Assembly: GCA_903898785.1 (NCBI GenBank)
Contig: CAIUGU010000142.1
Location: 24,795-88,794, forward strand
Source of the DNA: an uncultured Pseudomonadota bacterium
GTDB taxonomy: Bacteria > Pseudomonadota > Gammaproteobacteria > Steroidobacterales > Steroidobacteraceae
Direction: 5' to 3'
Length of the DNA: 64,000 nucleotides
Part shown: positions 11,583 through 21,331 of the stretch, one piece after another
How the letters are laid out: every line of letters begins with the position of its first letter
How positions within the stretch are numbered: position 1 is the stretch's first letter
Notes under the pieces: generated by a model
Told to the model about the DNA's origin: nothing
Seen by the model: the letters and a program-made list of their open reading frames with translations, nothing else
The model's database searches: none
Program-made: the position numbers and the translations under genes

Positions 11583-12892
11583 AGTCGATCCGCGCCCGCC
11601 TGCTCGTCTGGCTGCTCGGCGCCGTGCTGCTGACGGGCATTGCCGGCGGCTGGCAGATCTATCGCAACGCACTGGCCGAGGCGAATGAGTTCTTCGACTA
11701 CCAGTTGCGCCAGACCGCGCTGACACTGCGCGACCAGTCGTTCCAGTATGCGTTGCCGCCGGACCTCACGATCAACGAGCCTGGCTATGACTTCGTCGTG
11801 CAGGTGTGGAGCCTCGATGGCGTCCGCATCTATCTCTCGCAACCGCATGCGGTGCTGCCCGGCATCACGACGCTTGGCTTCTCCACGGTCGATACGACCG
11901 GAGGACAGTGGCGCGTATTCGGCGCACAAGCGCGTCGGCAGGTGATCCAGGTGGCACAGCCGATGAGCGTGCGTTCGGCGCAGGCCGCGCGGTTCGCGCT
12001 CAGGACACTGCTGCCGTTCGCATGGTTCGTGCCGCTGCTCGGCATCGCGATCTGGTTCCTCGTGGGTCTGAGCCTGCGGCCCCTCGATCGTCTTGCCGGG
12101 ACCGTGGAGGCTCGCGATCCCGCATCGCTGCAGCCGTTGCCGGATGCAGCCCTGCCAGAAGAGGCTCGTCCTCTCGTCGCGTCGCTGAACACGCTGCTCG
12201 GCCGGTTGAACTCGGTCTTGCAGCGGGAACGCGCCTTCATCGCCGATGCGGCCCATGAACTCAGGACGCCGATGACGGCGCTGCGGCTGCAGGTGGAGGC
12301 CGTCGAGAAGTCGCCCGACCCCGCCGAGCGCGCGCAGGCCGTGCAGCAGCTTGCCGCCGGGGTCGAGCGTTCGTCGCGACTCGTGGAGCAGTTGTTGTCG
12401 CTGGCGAGACAGGACCCGGGCATCGACCGCCCGCATATCGCCGTGGCGCTCGATCGTCTTGCAGCGGACGTGGTCTCCGAGATGGTGCCCGTCGCAGACC
12501 GGAAATCGGTGGATGTAGGCCTCGACGACACGTCGCCTGTCCAGGTGCAGGGCAATGAGGATTCGCTCAGGACACTGGTGCGCAACCTCGTCGATAACGC
12601 GATTCGCTACACGCCGGCCGGCGGCAAGGTGGACATCGCGCTCATCAAGGCCCCGGATCACGTCGCGTTGCGTGTCACGGATAGCGGCCCCGGTATTCAT
12701 CCCGCCGACCGCGGCCGTGTGTTCGACCGCTTCGTGCGCCTGCCTGGCAGTGGTGCCATCGGCAGCGGCTTGGGGTTGGCCATCGTCAAGACGATCGCCG
12801 AGGCCCACGGCGCCACGGTCGAGTTGGGCGATGGCCCGTCCGGGCGCGGCCTGGCCGTGACCGTGAAGTTTCCCGCCACCCGCACGGCCTGA
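11579..12892 (+). CDS. Sensor histidine kinase (QseC-like)
   Basis: 437 aa; ADAAHELRTPMTALRLQ H-box, NLVDNAIRYTPAGG N-box, DSGPGI, GSGLGLAIV; overlaps the response regulator stop. Confidence 0.93.
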   Translation: MKSIRARLLVWLLGAVLLTGIAGGWQIYRNALAEANEFFDYQLRQTALTLRDQSFQYALPPDLTINEPGYDFVVQVWSLDGVRIYLSQPHAVLPGITTLGFSTVDTTGGQWRVFGAQARRQVIQVAQPMSVRSAQAARFALRTLLPFAWFVPLLGIAIWFLVGLSLRPLDRLAGTVEARDPASLQPLPDAALPEEARPLVASLNTLLGRLNSVLQRERAFIADAAHELRTPMTALRLQVEAVEKSPDPAERAQAVQQLAAGVERSSRLVEQLLSLARQDPGIDRPHIAVALDRLAADVVSEMVPVADRKSVDVGLDDTSPVQVQGNEDSLRTLVRNLVDNAIRYTPAGGKVDIALIKAPDHVALRVTDSGPGIHPADRGRVFDRFVRLPGSGAIGSGLGLAIVKTIAEAHGATVELGDGPSGRGLAVTVKFPATRTA

Positions 12893-12939
12893 TTCATTTA
12901 AGTCAGCCTTAAGTCTTCGACTGCAGTCTCCCGCTCCAT

Positions 12940-12971
12940 GAGGCGGCCCTCCCCATGGGGAGGGCCGCCTC
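12940..12971. repeat. Perfect 32-nt palindrome between sensor kinase and Do-protease genes
   Basis: GAGGCGGCCCTCCCCA|TGGGGAGGGCCGCCTC, 16+16 with no mismatch and no T-tract. Confidence 0.9.
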
Positions 12972-13001
12972 CACCGTCACAGGACAGAGTGGAGAGTTGC
13001 C

Positions 13002-14516
13002 ATGTCGATTCAGACCTCAATCAGAAAGCCCCTGGTGGCCGCCGTGCTGGGTGCACTCGTCGCCGCCGTTCCCTTGAGCACGCTCCTTGCCCGCCAGTCG
13101 CCCGTGCGCGACGTGATGCCCGTCAGCTCCGTGGCCACGACCACGGCCCCGTCCGCTCCGGTGGTCGCCGATGCCCTGCCGGCTGCGGTTGCCGCGCCGT
13201 TGCCCCGGACCGGCGTGCAGCTTCCCGATTTCAGCGCGCTGGTCGAGCGCTACGGACCTGCCGTCGTGAACATCCAGGTCAAGTCCACGGTCAAGACCGC
13301 GGGCGGCCTGCAGTTGCCACCCGGCATGAGCCAGGACGATCCCTTCTTCCGCTTCTTCCAGGGCGATCCGCGCCAGCAGCGCGACATGCCCACCCGGGGC
13401 GAGGGCTCGGGCTTCATCGTCGATGCGAACGGCATCGTGCTGACGAATGCCCACGTAGTGCAGGATGCCAAGGAAGTGACGGTCAAGCTCACCGACAAGC
13501 GTGAGTTCACCGCCAAGGTGCTGGGCAGCGATCAGAAGAGCGACGTGGCCGTCCTCAAGATCGACGCGAAGAACCTGCCCACCGTGCGCCTCGGCGATCC
13601 GTCGAAGGTGAAGGTCGGCGAATGGGTCGTCGCGATCGGCGCGCCGTTCGGCTTCGAGAACTCGGTGACGCAGGGCATCGTGAGCGCGAAGGGTCGCGTG
13701 CTGCCCGACGGTTCCTATGTGCCATTCCTGCAGACCGACGTCGCGATCAATCCCGGCAACTCCGGTGGCCCGCTGTTCAATCTCGACGGCGAAGTGATCG
13801 GCATCAACTCGCAGATCTATTCGCGCAGCGGCGGCTACCAGGGAGTGTCCTTCTCCATCCCGATGGATGTCGCGATGAACGTCGCGGACCAGTTGCGGGA
13901 CAGCGGCCACGTGTCGCGTGCGCGCCTCGGCGTCACGATCCAGTCTCTCGACCAGGGTCTCGCGCAGTCGTTCGGTCTCGATACGGCGAAGGGCGCGCTC
14001 GTCGCGAGCGTCGAGAAGGACAGTCCTGCCGACAAGGCCGGCATCGAGGCCGGCGACATCATCCTGTCGGTCGGCGGCCAGTCCATTGCGGACTCGTCCG
14101 AGCTGCCCGTGAAGATCGCGAGCCGCCAGCCCGGCTCGAAGGTAGACGTCGAAGTCTGGCGCAAGAGCCGCAAGCAGTCGCTCTCAGTGAAGCTCGGCGA
14201 GATGGATGCGCCACGCACGGCCGCCACGCAGGGCGACCAGGGTGCGGACTCGGGTCGCCTTGGCCTCGCCGTCCGCCCGCTGACCGGCGACGAGCAGCGC
14301 GAGCTGGAAACGCAGGGTGGCTTGCTGGTGCAGCAGGTCGGCGGTGCGGCGGCAGAAGCGGGCATTCAGCCCGGTGACGTGGTGCTGTCGGCCAACGGCC
14401 AGCCCATCAGGAGTGTCGATGACCTGAAGAGCATTGTCGCGAAGAGCCAGAACCACATTGCGCTGCTCATGCAGCGAGGCGATACGCGGCTGTTCGTTCC
14501 GGTTGAGCTCGGTTGA
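13002..14516 (+). CDS. Do family serine endopeptidase (DegP/DegQ/MucD-like), two PDZ domains
   Basis: 504 aa; GSGFIVDANGIVLTNAHVV, SDVAVLKID, NPGNSGGPLFN catalytic motifs. Confidence 0.93.
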   Translation: MSIQTSIRKPLVAAVLGALVAAVPLSTLLARQSPVRDVMPVSSVATTTAPSAPVVADALPAAVAAPLPRTGVQLPDFSALVERYGPAVVNIQVKSTVKTAGGLQLPPGMSQDDPFFRFFQGDPRQQRDMPTRGEGSGFIVDANGIVLTNAHVVQDAKEVTVKLTDKREFTAKVLGSDQKSDVAVLKIDAKNLPTVRLGDPSKVKVGEWVVAIGAPFGFENSVTQGIVSAKGRVLPDGSYVPFLQTDVAINPGNSGGPLFNLDGEVIGINSQIYSRSGGYQGVSFSIPMDVAMNVADQLRDSGHVSRARLGVTIQSLDQGLAQSFGLDTAKGALVASVEKDSPADKAGIEAGDIILSVGGQSIADSSELPVKIASRQPGSKVDVEVWRKSRKQSLSVKLGEMDAPRTAATQGDQGADSGRLGLAVRPLTGDEQRELETQGGLLVQQVGGAAAEAGIQPGDVVLSANGQPIRSVDDLKSIVAKSQNHIALLMQRGDTRLFVPVELG

Positions 14517-14601
14517 TTGGATAGGCGTGGAGGATCGAGCGATCCTCCCGCGCCCTTTGGCGCTGTGTTTGAGTCGATGTTGATGTGTCTGTAGACGACT
14601 C

Positions 14602-14639
14602 GGGCCGGCACGCGTCCCCCGCGTGCCGGCCCTTTTTTT
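14602..14639 (+). terminator. Rho-independent terminator
   Basis: 13-bp perfect stem GGGCCGGCACGCG tcccc CGCGTGCCGGCCC followed by TTTTTTT. Confidence 0.9.
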
Positions 14640-14715
14640 CTTGAGCTTGTGGAGGGCGGGGCGGCATCATGTCACGCACCGGGGCGGTCTCCCGGGTAAC
14701 CCTCTGGCCAGACAC

Positions 14716-15561
14716 ATGCCGCAACCGCCGTTCACCAGCGAGGCGACGCTTTCCGGAAGAGTCATCGCGATTCCGGAGACACGCGAGCTCGACGTGTTTG
14801 CCGCCATGCTCGAACGGCGCGGCGCCACGGTCCTGCGTTGCCCGCTGGTGGCCATCCTGGACGCACCCGATCCCGCGCCGGTCCTCGAGTGGATACGGCA
14901 GTTCAACGCTGGCGGCTGCGATGACCTGATCCTGCTGACCGGCGAGGGGTTGCGGCGCCTCCTGGCGTGCATCGACCGGCATGCACCGGAGTTGCGGGCG
15001 CCGTTCGTCGAGCGACTGGCCGCCGTCCGCAAGATCACCCGGGGCCCCAAACCCGCGAGGGCGTTGCGTGAACTCGGCCTCAAGCCGGAGATTGCCGCCG
15101 ATGTGCCGACGACGGCGGGTGTCATCGCGGCCCTCACCCCGTTTGATCTCACGGGCAGGAGAGTGGGCGTGCAGCTGTATGGGACCGAGCCCAATCTGCC
15201 TTTGATGGAGTTCCTGCAGCAGGCGGGGGCCGTGCCGTTGACGGTCGCGCCCTATGTCTACGCCGACAAGTCGGCCGATGAAGCCGTCCGGGCGCTGCTC
15301 GATCAACTCGCCGCGGGAGTGGTGGATGCCATTGCGTTCACGAGCACGCCGCAGGTGACACGGTTGTTCGCGGTGGCAGATGCGGCAACGGTGCAGGCCG
15401 CGCTATCGAAGACGCTGGTGGCTGCAGTCGGGCCCGTCGTGGCCGAGACGCTCGCATCGCGGGGCATTCAGGCGCAGATCACGCCGACCGAATCGTTCTT
15501 TCTCAAGCCGCTGACCACGGCGCTGGAAGCGCGCTTAAGCGTGAAGCACCCGGGAGAGTAG
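14716..15561 (+). CDS. Uroporphyrinogen-III synthase-like protein
   Basis: MPQPPFTSEATLSGRVIAIPETRELDVFAAMLERRGATVLRCPLVAI...; HemD-type fold signatures (LTGEGLRRLL, VGPVVAETLASRGI). Start chosen at 14716; the listed ORF extends to 14623. Confidence 0.8.
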   Translation: MPQPPFTSEATLSGRVIAIPETRELDVFAAMLERRGATVLRCPLVAILDAPDPAPVLEWIRQFNAGGCDDLILLTGEGLRRLLACIDRHAPELRAPFVERLAAVRKITRGPKPARALRELGLKPEIAADVPTTAGVIAALTPFDLTGRRVGVQLYGTEPNLPLMEFLQQAGAVPLTVAPYVYADKSADEAVRALLDQLAAGVVDAIAFTSTPQVTRLFAVADAATVQAALSKTLVAAVGPVVAETLASRGIQAQITPTESFFLKPLTTALEARLSVKHPGE

Positions 15562-15665
15562 GGAAGCCGGGGAAGCCGGATGCCAGGGATTCCCTTCTTG
15601 GTGAAGGCGCTGGCTTCCGGGACTTCCCGGCGTTCGCAGGTCTTCCGGACAGTCCTGCAAGCGCG

Positions 15666-15770
15666 TCAGCGCTTGGTCGCCTTCTTCTCTTTCTTCGCCG
15701 CGCGCTTTTCCTCGAGCGTCTTGGCGGGCTTCTTCTTGTCTTCCTTCTTCCGTTCCATGCCCTTGCCCAT
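15666..15770 (-). CDS. Small Lys-rich hypothetical protein (34 aa), absent from the ORF track because of its size
   Basis: MGKGMERKKEDKKKPAKTLEEKRAAKKEKKATKR*, preceded on the minus strand by AAGGAG-cactacc-ATG. Confidence 0.6.
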   Translation of the reverse strand: MGKGMERKKEDKKKPAKTLEEKRAAKKEKKATKR

Positions 15771-15809
15771 GGTAGTGCTCCTTTCAGGTAGTGATGAACA
15801 ATCGGGAAA

Positions 15810-16727
15810 TCAGGGTTCGAGGCGCTCGCCCTCGGGCGGTGCGAACTGCCGGCAGCACTCGGCCAGCCAGTCGTGGAAGCGCATGACCTTGGGCAGGTCG
15901 TAGTGGTGCACCGGGGCAACGAAGTAATAGGCGGCCTTCTGGCGCACGCTCTGTTCCGATGGGCGCACGAGCCGGCCCGCCGCGAGGTCCGCAGCAACCA
16001 GCGACCAGCGTGCAAGGGCGAGACCCTGGCCGTTCTCCGCGGCCGACAATGCCTGCAGCGCATCGGCGAGCACGGGGCCGTGTTCGGCGCGCGTGGTATC
16101 GCCACCGACACGGCGCAGCCAGTCCTGCCACGGTTCCCCGGCGCTGTGCAGCAGCGGATACTTGTTGAGATCGCCGAGCGTGCGGATCGGCCCGAGCTTC
16201 GCGAGCAGCGCGGGGCTGCAGACCGGGAACACCCATTCGTCGAGCATCCTCTCGGCCTTGAGGTCGGGCCAGGGGCCGACGCCGTAGCGCACGGCGGCAT
16301 GGAAGTCCGTCTGCATGAAGTCGACCAGGTCGTCGCTGGCGTTGAATCGCAGGTCGATCTCGGGGTGTTTCTGGTAGAAGTCACCGAGGCGCGGCAGCAA
16401 CCACTTCTGCAGGAACGAACCGAGCAAGCTGATGTTGAGCAGGCCCGAGGTACGGTCGCGGCGGATCTGGTCGACGGCCAGCGCCAGTTCCTCGAACCCG
16501 CGGCGGACGCCCGGCAGCAGTCGCTTGCCTTGCGGGGTCAGCCGGACCGAGCGGCTGTGGCGTTTGAAGAGCGGCGTTTCGAGAAGCTGTTCGAGGGTCT
16601 TGATCTGGGTGCTGACGGCAGCCGTCGTGACGTTCAGCTTGGTTGCGGCGTCGGTGAAACTCATGTGCTCGGCGACGGCCACGAAGGCACGGAGCGCGGT
16701 CAGGGGCAGCTTGATAGCGTCTGACAT
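15810..16727 (-). CDS. LysR-family transcriptional regulator (GcvA-like)
   Basis: 305 aa; MSDAIKLPLTALRAFVAVAEHMSFTDAATKLNVTTAAVSTQIKTLEQLLETPLFKRHSRSVRLTPQGKRLLP. Confidence 0.93.
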   Translation of the reverse strand: MSDAIKLPLTALRAFVAVAEHMSFTDAATKLNVTTAAVSTQIKTLEQLLETPLFKRHSRSVRLTPQGKRLLPGVRRGFEELALAVDQIRRDRTSGLLNISLLGSFLQKWLLPRLGDFYQKHPEIDLRFNASDDLVDFMQTDFHAAVRYGVGPWPDLKAERMLDEWVFPVCSPALLAKLGPIRTLGDLNKYPLLHSAGEPWQDWLRRVGGDTTRAEHGPVLADALQALSAAENGQGLALARWSLVAADLAAGRLVRPSEQSVRQKAAYYFVAPVHHYDLPKVMRFHDWLAECCRQFAPPEGERLEP

Positions 16728-16832
16728 TGTTAGTTTCTTTAAAACCGGATCCTCGAAGTAGCGCCTAAACTACGCCTTCGCACAAAAAAAGTTAACTTCT
16801 ATTTTCGGACCCGGCCCCCGGAGGGCCCTTCG

Positions 16833-17330
16833 ATGAACCCGCAATCTTCCTGCCACATCGCTCCCGCCGGACACGCTGACGTCCCCGAGATCCTCGCAAT
16901 GATCCGCGAGCTGGCCGAATTCGAGCATCTGCTCCATGAAGCGGTGGCGACCGAGGACGGCATCGCGGCAGCCCTGTTCGGCCCGCGTCCCTACGCCGAA
17001 GTCCTGATCGCCCGGGTCGGGGAGGCCCTCGCGGGCTTCGCGCTGTTCTTCCACAACTACTCCACCTTCGTCGGCAAGCCCGGCATCTACCTCGAGGACC
17101 TCTACATCCGTCCGGCCTTCCGCGGTCAGGGGTGCGGCAAGGCGCTGCTCAAGGCCGTTGCGCAGTTGGCTCTCGAGCGGGGCTGCGGCCGGTTCGAGTG
17201 GTCGGTGCTCGACTGGAACCAACGGGCCATCGATTTCTATCAGTCGATCGGTGCGAGGCCGATGAGCGACTGGACGATGATGAGGGTGGCGGGGAAAGCG
17301 TTGGAGGAGTTGGGAGGCAAAGGCAGATAG
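16833..17330 (+). CDS. GNAT family N-acetyltransferase
   Basis: 165 aa; IYLEDLYIRPAFRGQGCGKALLKAVAQLALERGCGRFEWSVLDWNQRAIDFYQSIGA. Confidence 0.93.
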   Translation: MNPQSSCHIAPAGHADVPEILAMIRELAEFEHLLHEAVATEDGIAAALFGPRPYAEVLIARVGEALAGFALFFHNYSTFVGKPGIYLEDLYIRPAFRGQGCGKALLKAVAQLALERGCGRFEWSVLDWNQRAIDFYQSIGARPMSDWTMMRVAGKALEELGGKGR

Positions 17331-17331
17331 A

Positions 17332-17390
17332 CCGGCCGACTTCGTCGGCAAGGGGGCCTACCGGCAAGGGGGCCGACTTCGTCGGCAAAT
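17332..17390. repeat. REP-like GC-rich intergenic repeat, related to the 30578-30785 element
   Basis: Two copies of GGCCGACTTCGTCGGCAA (17334-17351, 17371-17388) around GGCAAGGGGGCCTACCGGCAAG, a 22-mer that also occurs at 30626-30647. Confidence 0.8.
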
Positions 17391-17571
17391 GTGCAGCGGG
17401 ACTGCATGAAGCCTGTCGGCAGGCCAGAGTGGAGGACCGAGCGAGCGCGGTGGATTGGTGTTCCTACACGGCAAATCGGCGGGTGGGATTGTTGCGGCGC
17501 TTCGGGGGTAAGCTCGGGGCAGGCGAGCCCATCGATGGGCTGGCGAGTCGTTTCAACAGAAGGAGCTTCCC

Positions 17572-17775
17572 ATGACCGTTGCGCGCATTACTGAAATCTC
17601 GTCCACGTCGAAGAAGAGTTTTGATGACGCCGTGGAGAACGGCGTGAAGCGGGCCACCAAGACGTTGAAGAACGTCACCGGCGCGTGGGTGGCGGATCAG
17701 GAAGTCGCCGTCTCGAAGGGCAAGATCACCGAGTACAAGGTGCGCCTGAAGGTCACCTTCATTCTCGAGGATTGA
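17572..17775 (+). CDS. Dodecin family flavin-binding protein
   Basis: 67 aa MTVARITEISSTSKKSFDDAVENGVKRATKTLKNVTGAWVADQEVAVSKGKITEYKVRLKVTFILED; SD AAGGAG upstream. Confidence 0.95.
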   Translation: MTVARITEISSTSKKSFDDAVENGVKRATKTLKNVTGAWVADQEVAVSKGKITEYKVRLKVTFILED

Positions 17776-17861
17776 TCCGCCCAGGGCTGCGGAGGTCGAT
17801 TGCGGCAGGATGTGTTCTTCATTGGCCATGAGTCTGGCCTTTTCCAACAGGAGATAAGCTG

Positions 17862-18386
17862 ATGTCACCCGGTGCATTGGCGCGCGCTGGCGCGCTCGTT
17901 CTGACGGTAATGGCGGTGGGTACCACGACGTCCCGCGCGCAGGGGTTGATCGCCCAGCAGAAATTGTCGGCGGCGCTGGCCAACGAGCTCGTCGGCGAGA
18001 CGGTCGCGATCTGCGCGAAGAAGGGCTACAAGGTGGCCGTGGCAGTCGTCGACCTCGATGGAGTTCGCCAGGCTTTCCTTCGCGGCGACGGATCGCCGAT
18101 CCATTCCAGCGACAACGCCTTCTACAAGGCCTATACGGCTGCCTCCATGACGCTCGGGCGCAATGAAGGCAGCACGCGTGAGGTGGCCGAGCGCATGGCG
18201 AAGAATCCGCCGTCCACCGTGCCGCCGACCCAGTTGCCGAACATCACGTATGCAGTGGGTGGCGTCGCCATCAGGGCGAACGGCGTCATCATCGGGGGCA
18301 TCGGGGTCAGCGGCGCGCCCGGCGGGCAGTTCGACGAAGAGTGTGCGCGCGAGGCATTGGCGAAAATCCAGGCAAGGATGAAGTAG
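17862..18386 (+). CDS. GlcG/HbpS family haem-binding-like protein, secreted
   Basis: 174 aa with signal peptide; AVVDLDGVRQAFLRGDGSPIHSSDNAFYKAYTAASM ... GGIGVSGAPGGQFDEECAREAL. Confidence 0.85.
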   Translation: MSPGALARAGALVLTVMAVGTTTSRAQGLIAQQKLSAALANELVGETVAICAKKGYKVAVAVVDLDGVRQAFLRGDGSPIHSSDNAFYKAYTAASMTLGRNEGSTREVAERMAKNPPSTVPPTQLPNITYAVGGVAIRANGVIIGGIGVSGAPGGQFDEECAREALAKIQARMK

Positions 18387-18496
18387 GCTGGAGGCTCGGT
18401 CAGGGCGAGGATGTGATACCAGCAACCGGACAGCGGTGTTCGATACCGCAGGACGTCTGTCCTTCCCAGGACGCCACTGGCGCATCGAAGTAGAAA

Positions 18497-18521
18497 GCCC
18501 CGGGACTCGGGTCCCGGGGTC
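18497..18521. terminator. Terminator-like hairpin downstream of the GlcG-like gene
   Basis: GCCCCGGGACtcgGGTCCCGGGGT-type inverted repeat. Confidence 0.5.
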
Positions 18522-18809
18522 CATGGCTGCCGTGGTGGCATTTCGGGCAGCTGAGCCGCATTTGAGTCCCTTCAGGCCGTCGTCGATCGGGTTCGCGTCC
18601 TGACTCGAGTTCTTTTGCAGCGCGAAAAGCGCGCAGAGCGGCCTGATCCCCTTTTGGCGTCCGCACATTGAAGCAATAACGTACGCAGCATTGAGCTGAA
18701 TAATCTTTGACAGCGTTGTCATGTTTACAGATCATCCACCGCCGAATTCGTATAACTAGCGGGTGGATCGGTATCGATACGCCCAAACCAGCGCAGCAGG
18801 GAGACAACC

Positions 18810-21227
18810 ATGCCGACTCACTTTTCGCCAAAATTGCTGGTAGCCAGCGTCTGCGGAATCCTTTCAACTTCGGCAGCACTGGCGGCGGCCCCGGCCGCAC
18901 CCGTGATCGAAGAAGTCATCGTCACCGCGCAGTTGCGTGCGCAGGACGTGCAGGACGTGCCGATCGCGATCGACGTGATCTCGCCCGAGCAGCTGGCCAA
19001 CGCCGGCTTCAAGGACGCCAACGACCTGAGCAAGATCGCGCCGGTTGCGCAGATCACGCAGGGCCAGGGCACAGTCAGCGTCACGATCCGCGGCATCGGC
19101 GACGTCACGACGGGTGCCGACACGTCGGTCACCTCCAACATCGACGGCGAGTACCTGAACGGCGGGCGGGCGCTGGCGACGGCGCTGTTCGACCTTGAAC
19201 GCGTCGAAGTGCTGCGCGGCCCGCAGGGCACGCTCTACGGCCGCAACTCGACGGCCGGCGCCGTGAACTACATCGCGCGCAAGCCGGGCAGCGAATTCGG
19301 CGGCAACGGCTCGATCAGCTACGGCAATTTCAGTTCGGTCCGCGCCGATGGTGGCGTGAACATCCCCGTCACGGGAGCCATTGCCGCGCGCGTCGCCGGC
19401 TTCTATGAAGACCGCGAAGGTTACGTGGAGCATCCGGCTTTCGCCGGCGGCAATGTCGGAGGCCTGAGCTTCCCCGCTTACGGCGCCTTCAAGTCGGACG
19501 ACAACAACGCCTGGGGAGGCCGCATTTCCCTGCAGGGCAACGACTTGGGCAATTTCAGTTTCTACGTCGCCGGTGAAGTCTCACAGCGCGAATTCACGCC
19601 GCAAATCAACGCGGGCGTGGACACGCATGGTGCGGCCTATGCACCGAATGCAACCTGCTCGAACCTGGGTTGGGCGCGCGGCGCGCCGCTGATTACCAGC
19701 AACGTGCTCTGCGTTCCGCAGAACACCCAGTTCCTCGATGGCGTCAATCGCGAGGAATATGCCGCTCCGGCCAATGGCGACGGCGTGCTGAAGTACGACA
19801 CCTATGCGTTCCGCGCGCGCCTGGATTATGAGTTCAGCACGGCGGCGACGCTGAGCTACCTCGGCGGCTTCCGGAACTTCGAGCAGGACAGCAGCAGCCA
19901 GAACTCGCTGCCGGTCGTTTACGTGAACCTTGTCGATCATGACACGACAGACACGCAAAGCCACGAACTGCGCCTGGCTGGCAACTTGAACAACATCGTC
20001 TACCAGGCCGGCCTGTTCTACTTCAAGCAGTCGTCGGACACGCTGAACGGCTTCTACAACGGTGACGGTACGCCGGGCACGACCAATAATGGCCGGTTCA
20101 TCAACACCTTCTCCCGCAAGAACGACAACGAGAGCCAATCGGTATTCGGCCAAGTCGAACTGCCTTTCTCCGACACGCTGACCGGCGTGCTGGGCGGGCG
20201 TTACACGAAGAACGACAACACCGGCGATTGGGCTTCCAGCAACGGCGGCATCGGCGCGATCAATCGCCCGATCGTCCAGAACCCGGCGACCAACCCGGCG
20301 GTGTTCAACTTCTCCAAGCTGGGCAGCTCCGAGAACAAGACCACGTGGCTGGCGGGCCTCAATTACAAGCCGGACGGCGACACGCTGTACTACGGCAAGG
20401 TGTCGACCGGCTTCAAGGGCGGCGGCTTCGATTCCGTGGGCGCGTACGGGCCGGAAACCAACACGGCCTTCGAAGTGGGCATGAAGAAGGAATTCGGCCA
20501 GAACGGCCAGCACCTCTTCAACCTCTCGGCGTTCCGCTACGACTACGAGGGCCTGCAGGTCAACGTGCTGATCGACTCGGCGATCGGCGGGCAGACGTTC
20601 AATGCCGGTTCGGCGACGATCTGGGGCCTTGAAGCGGAGGGCGCGTTCGAGCTGACGGAAAACGACCACGTGAGCCTGTCGTTCAACTACCTGAACAACA
20701 AGATCGACGATCTGCGTGCGAGTTTCGGCGTCTATTGCGTGCGCACGGCTCCGAACTTCGCACCGATCGGACCGGGATCGTGCGGCTCGAGCGCCTCGTT
20801 CCTGCCGGACATCACGTCGGTGGGTGACGTCGATCCGGTCACGGCGGGCGTCCAGAACCCGAACTTCGCGGGCAACGACCTGGCTTACGCGCCTGACGTG
20901 ATCGTCCGCCTCGGCTACGACCACGTGTTCCAGCTGGGCGGCGAGAACACCGTGACCTTCCGGGCGAACACGACGTACAAGAGCGACTACTTCACGTCGT
21001 TCTACAACTACCGCGACACCCAGCAGCAGGCGTTCTTCCTGAGCGACGCGAGCCTCGAGTACGCGAACGGCAAGGGCCTCGCGATCTCGGCGTTCGTCAA
21101 CAACCTCTCTGACAAGCGTATCCTGACGAACGGTACGTTCACCACGGCCGGTCCGGATGACATCTGGAACTACCAGTTCGGCAGCCCGCGTCTCTACGGG
21201 CTTCGCGTGAGCATGGACTGGAAGTAA
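18810..21227 (+). CDS. TonB-dependent receptor
   Basis: 805 aa; signal peptide, TonB-box-like EEVIVTAQLRAQDVQDVPIAIDVIS, plug motif RVEVLRGPQGTLYGRNSTAGAVNYIARKP, C-terminal beta-signal. Confidence 0.95.
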   Translation: MPTHFSPKLLVASVCGILSTSAALAAAPAAPVIEEVIVTAQLRAQDVQDVPIAIDVISPEQLANAGFKDANDLSKIAPVAQITQGQGTVSVTIRGIGDVTTGADTSVTSNIDGEYLNGGRALATALFDLERVEVLRGPQGTLYGRNSTAGAVNYIARKPGSEFGGNGSISYGNFSSVRADGGVNIPVTGAIAARVAGFYEDREGYVEHPAFAGGNVGGLSFPAYGAFKSDDNNAWGGRISLQGNDLGNFSFYVAGEVSQREFTPQINAGVDTHGAAYAPNATCSNLGWARGAPLITSNVLCVPQNTQFLDGVNREEYAAPANGDGVLKYDTYAFRARLDYEFSTAATLSYLGGFRNFEQDSSSQNSLPVVYVNLVDHDTTDTQSHELRLAGNLNNIVYQAGLFYFKQSSDTLNGFYNGDGTPGTTNNGRFINTFSRKNDNESQSVFGQVELPFSDTLTGVLGGRYTKNDNTGDWASSNGGIGAINRPIVQNPATNPAVFNFSKLGSSENKTTWLAGLNYKPDGDTLYYGKVSTGFKGGGFDSVGAYGPETNTAFEVGMKKEFGQNGQHLFNLSAFRYDYEGLQVNVLIDSAIGGQTFNAGSATIWGLEAEGAFELTENDHVSLSFNYLNNKIDDLRASFGVYCVRTAPNFAPIGPGSCGSSASFLPDITSVGDVDPVTAGVQNPNFAGNDLAYAPDVIVRLGYDHVFQLGGENTVTFRANTTYKSDYFTSFYNYRDTQQQAFFLSDASLEYANGKGLAISAFVNNLSDKRILTNGTFTTAGPDDIWNYQFGSPRLYGLRVSMDWK

Positions 21228-21238
21228 GCGACAGCATT

Positions 21239-21268
21239 CCCACCGACGGGTTCAGGCCCGCCGGTGGG
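21239..21268 (+). terminator. Terminator-like hairpin after TonB receptor
   Basis: CCCACCGaCGGG ttcagg CCCGcCGGTGGG. Confidence 0.55.
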
Positions 21269-21278
21269 AGCCTCATTC

Positions 21279-21331
21279 AAGGGACAGATCCGGTCTTCAG
21301 GGCACACGCCCGGGGGACGGTTCTGTCCCTT
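21279..21331. repeat. Imperfect inverted repeat AAGGGACAGAtCCG ... CGGtTCTGTCCCTT
   Basis: Read directly; GGGACAG/CTGTCCC ends spaced ~53 nt, followed by TTTTCTCTTTT. Confidence 0.6.
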
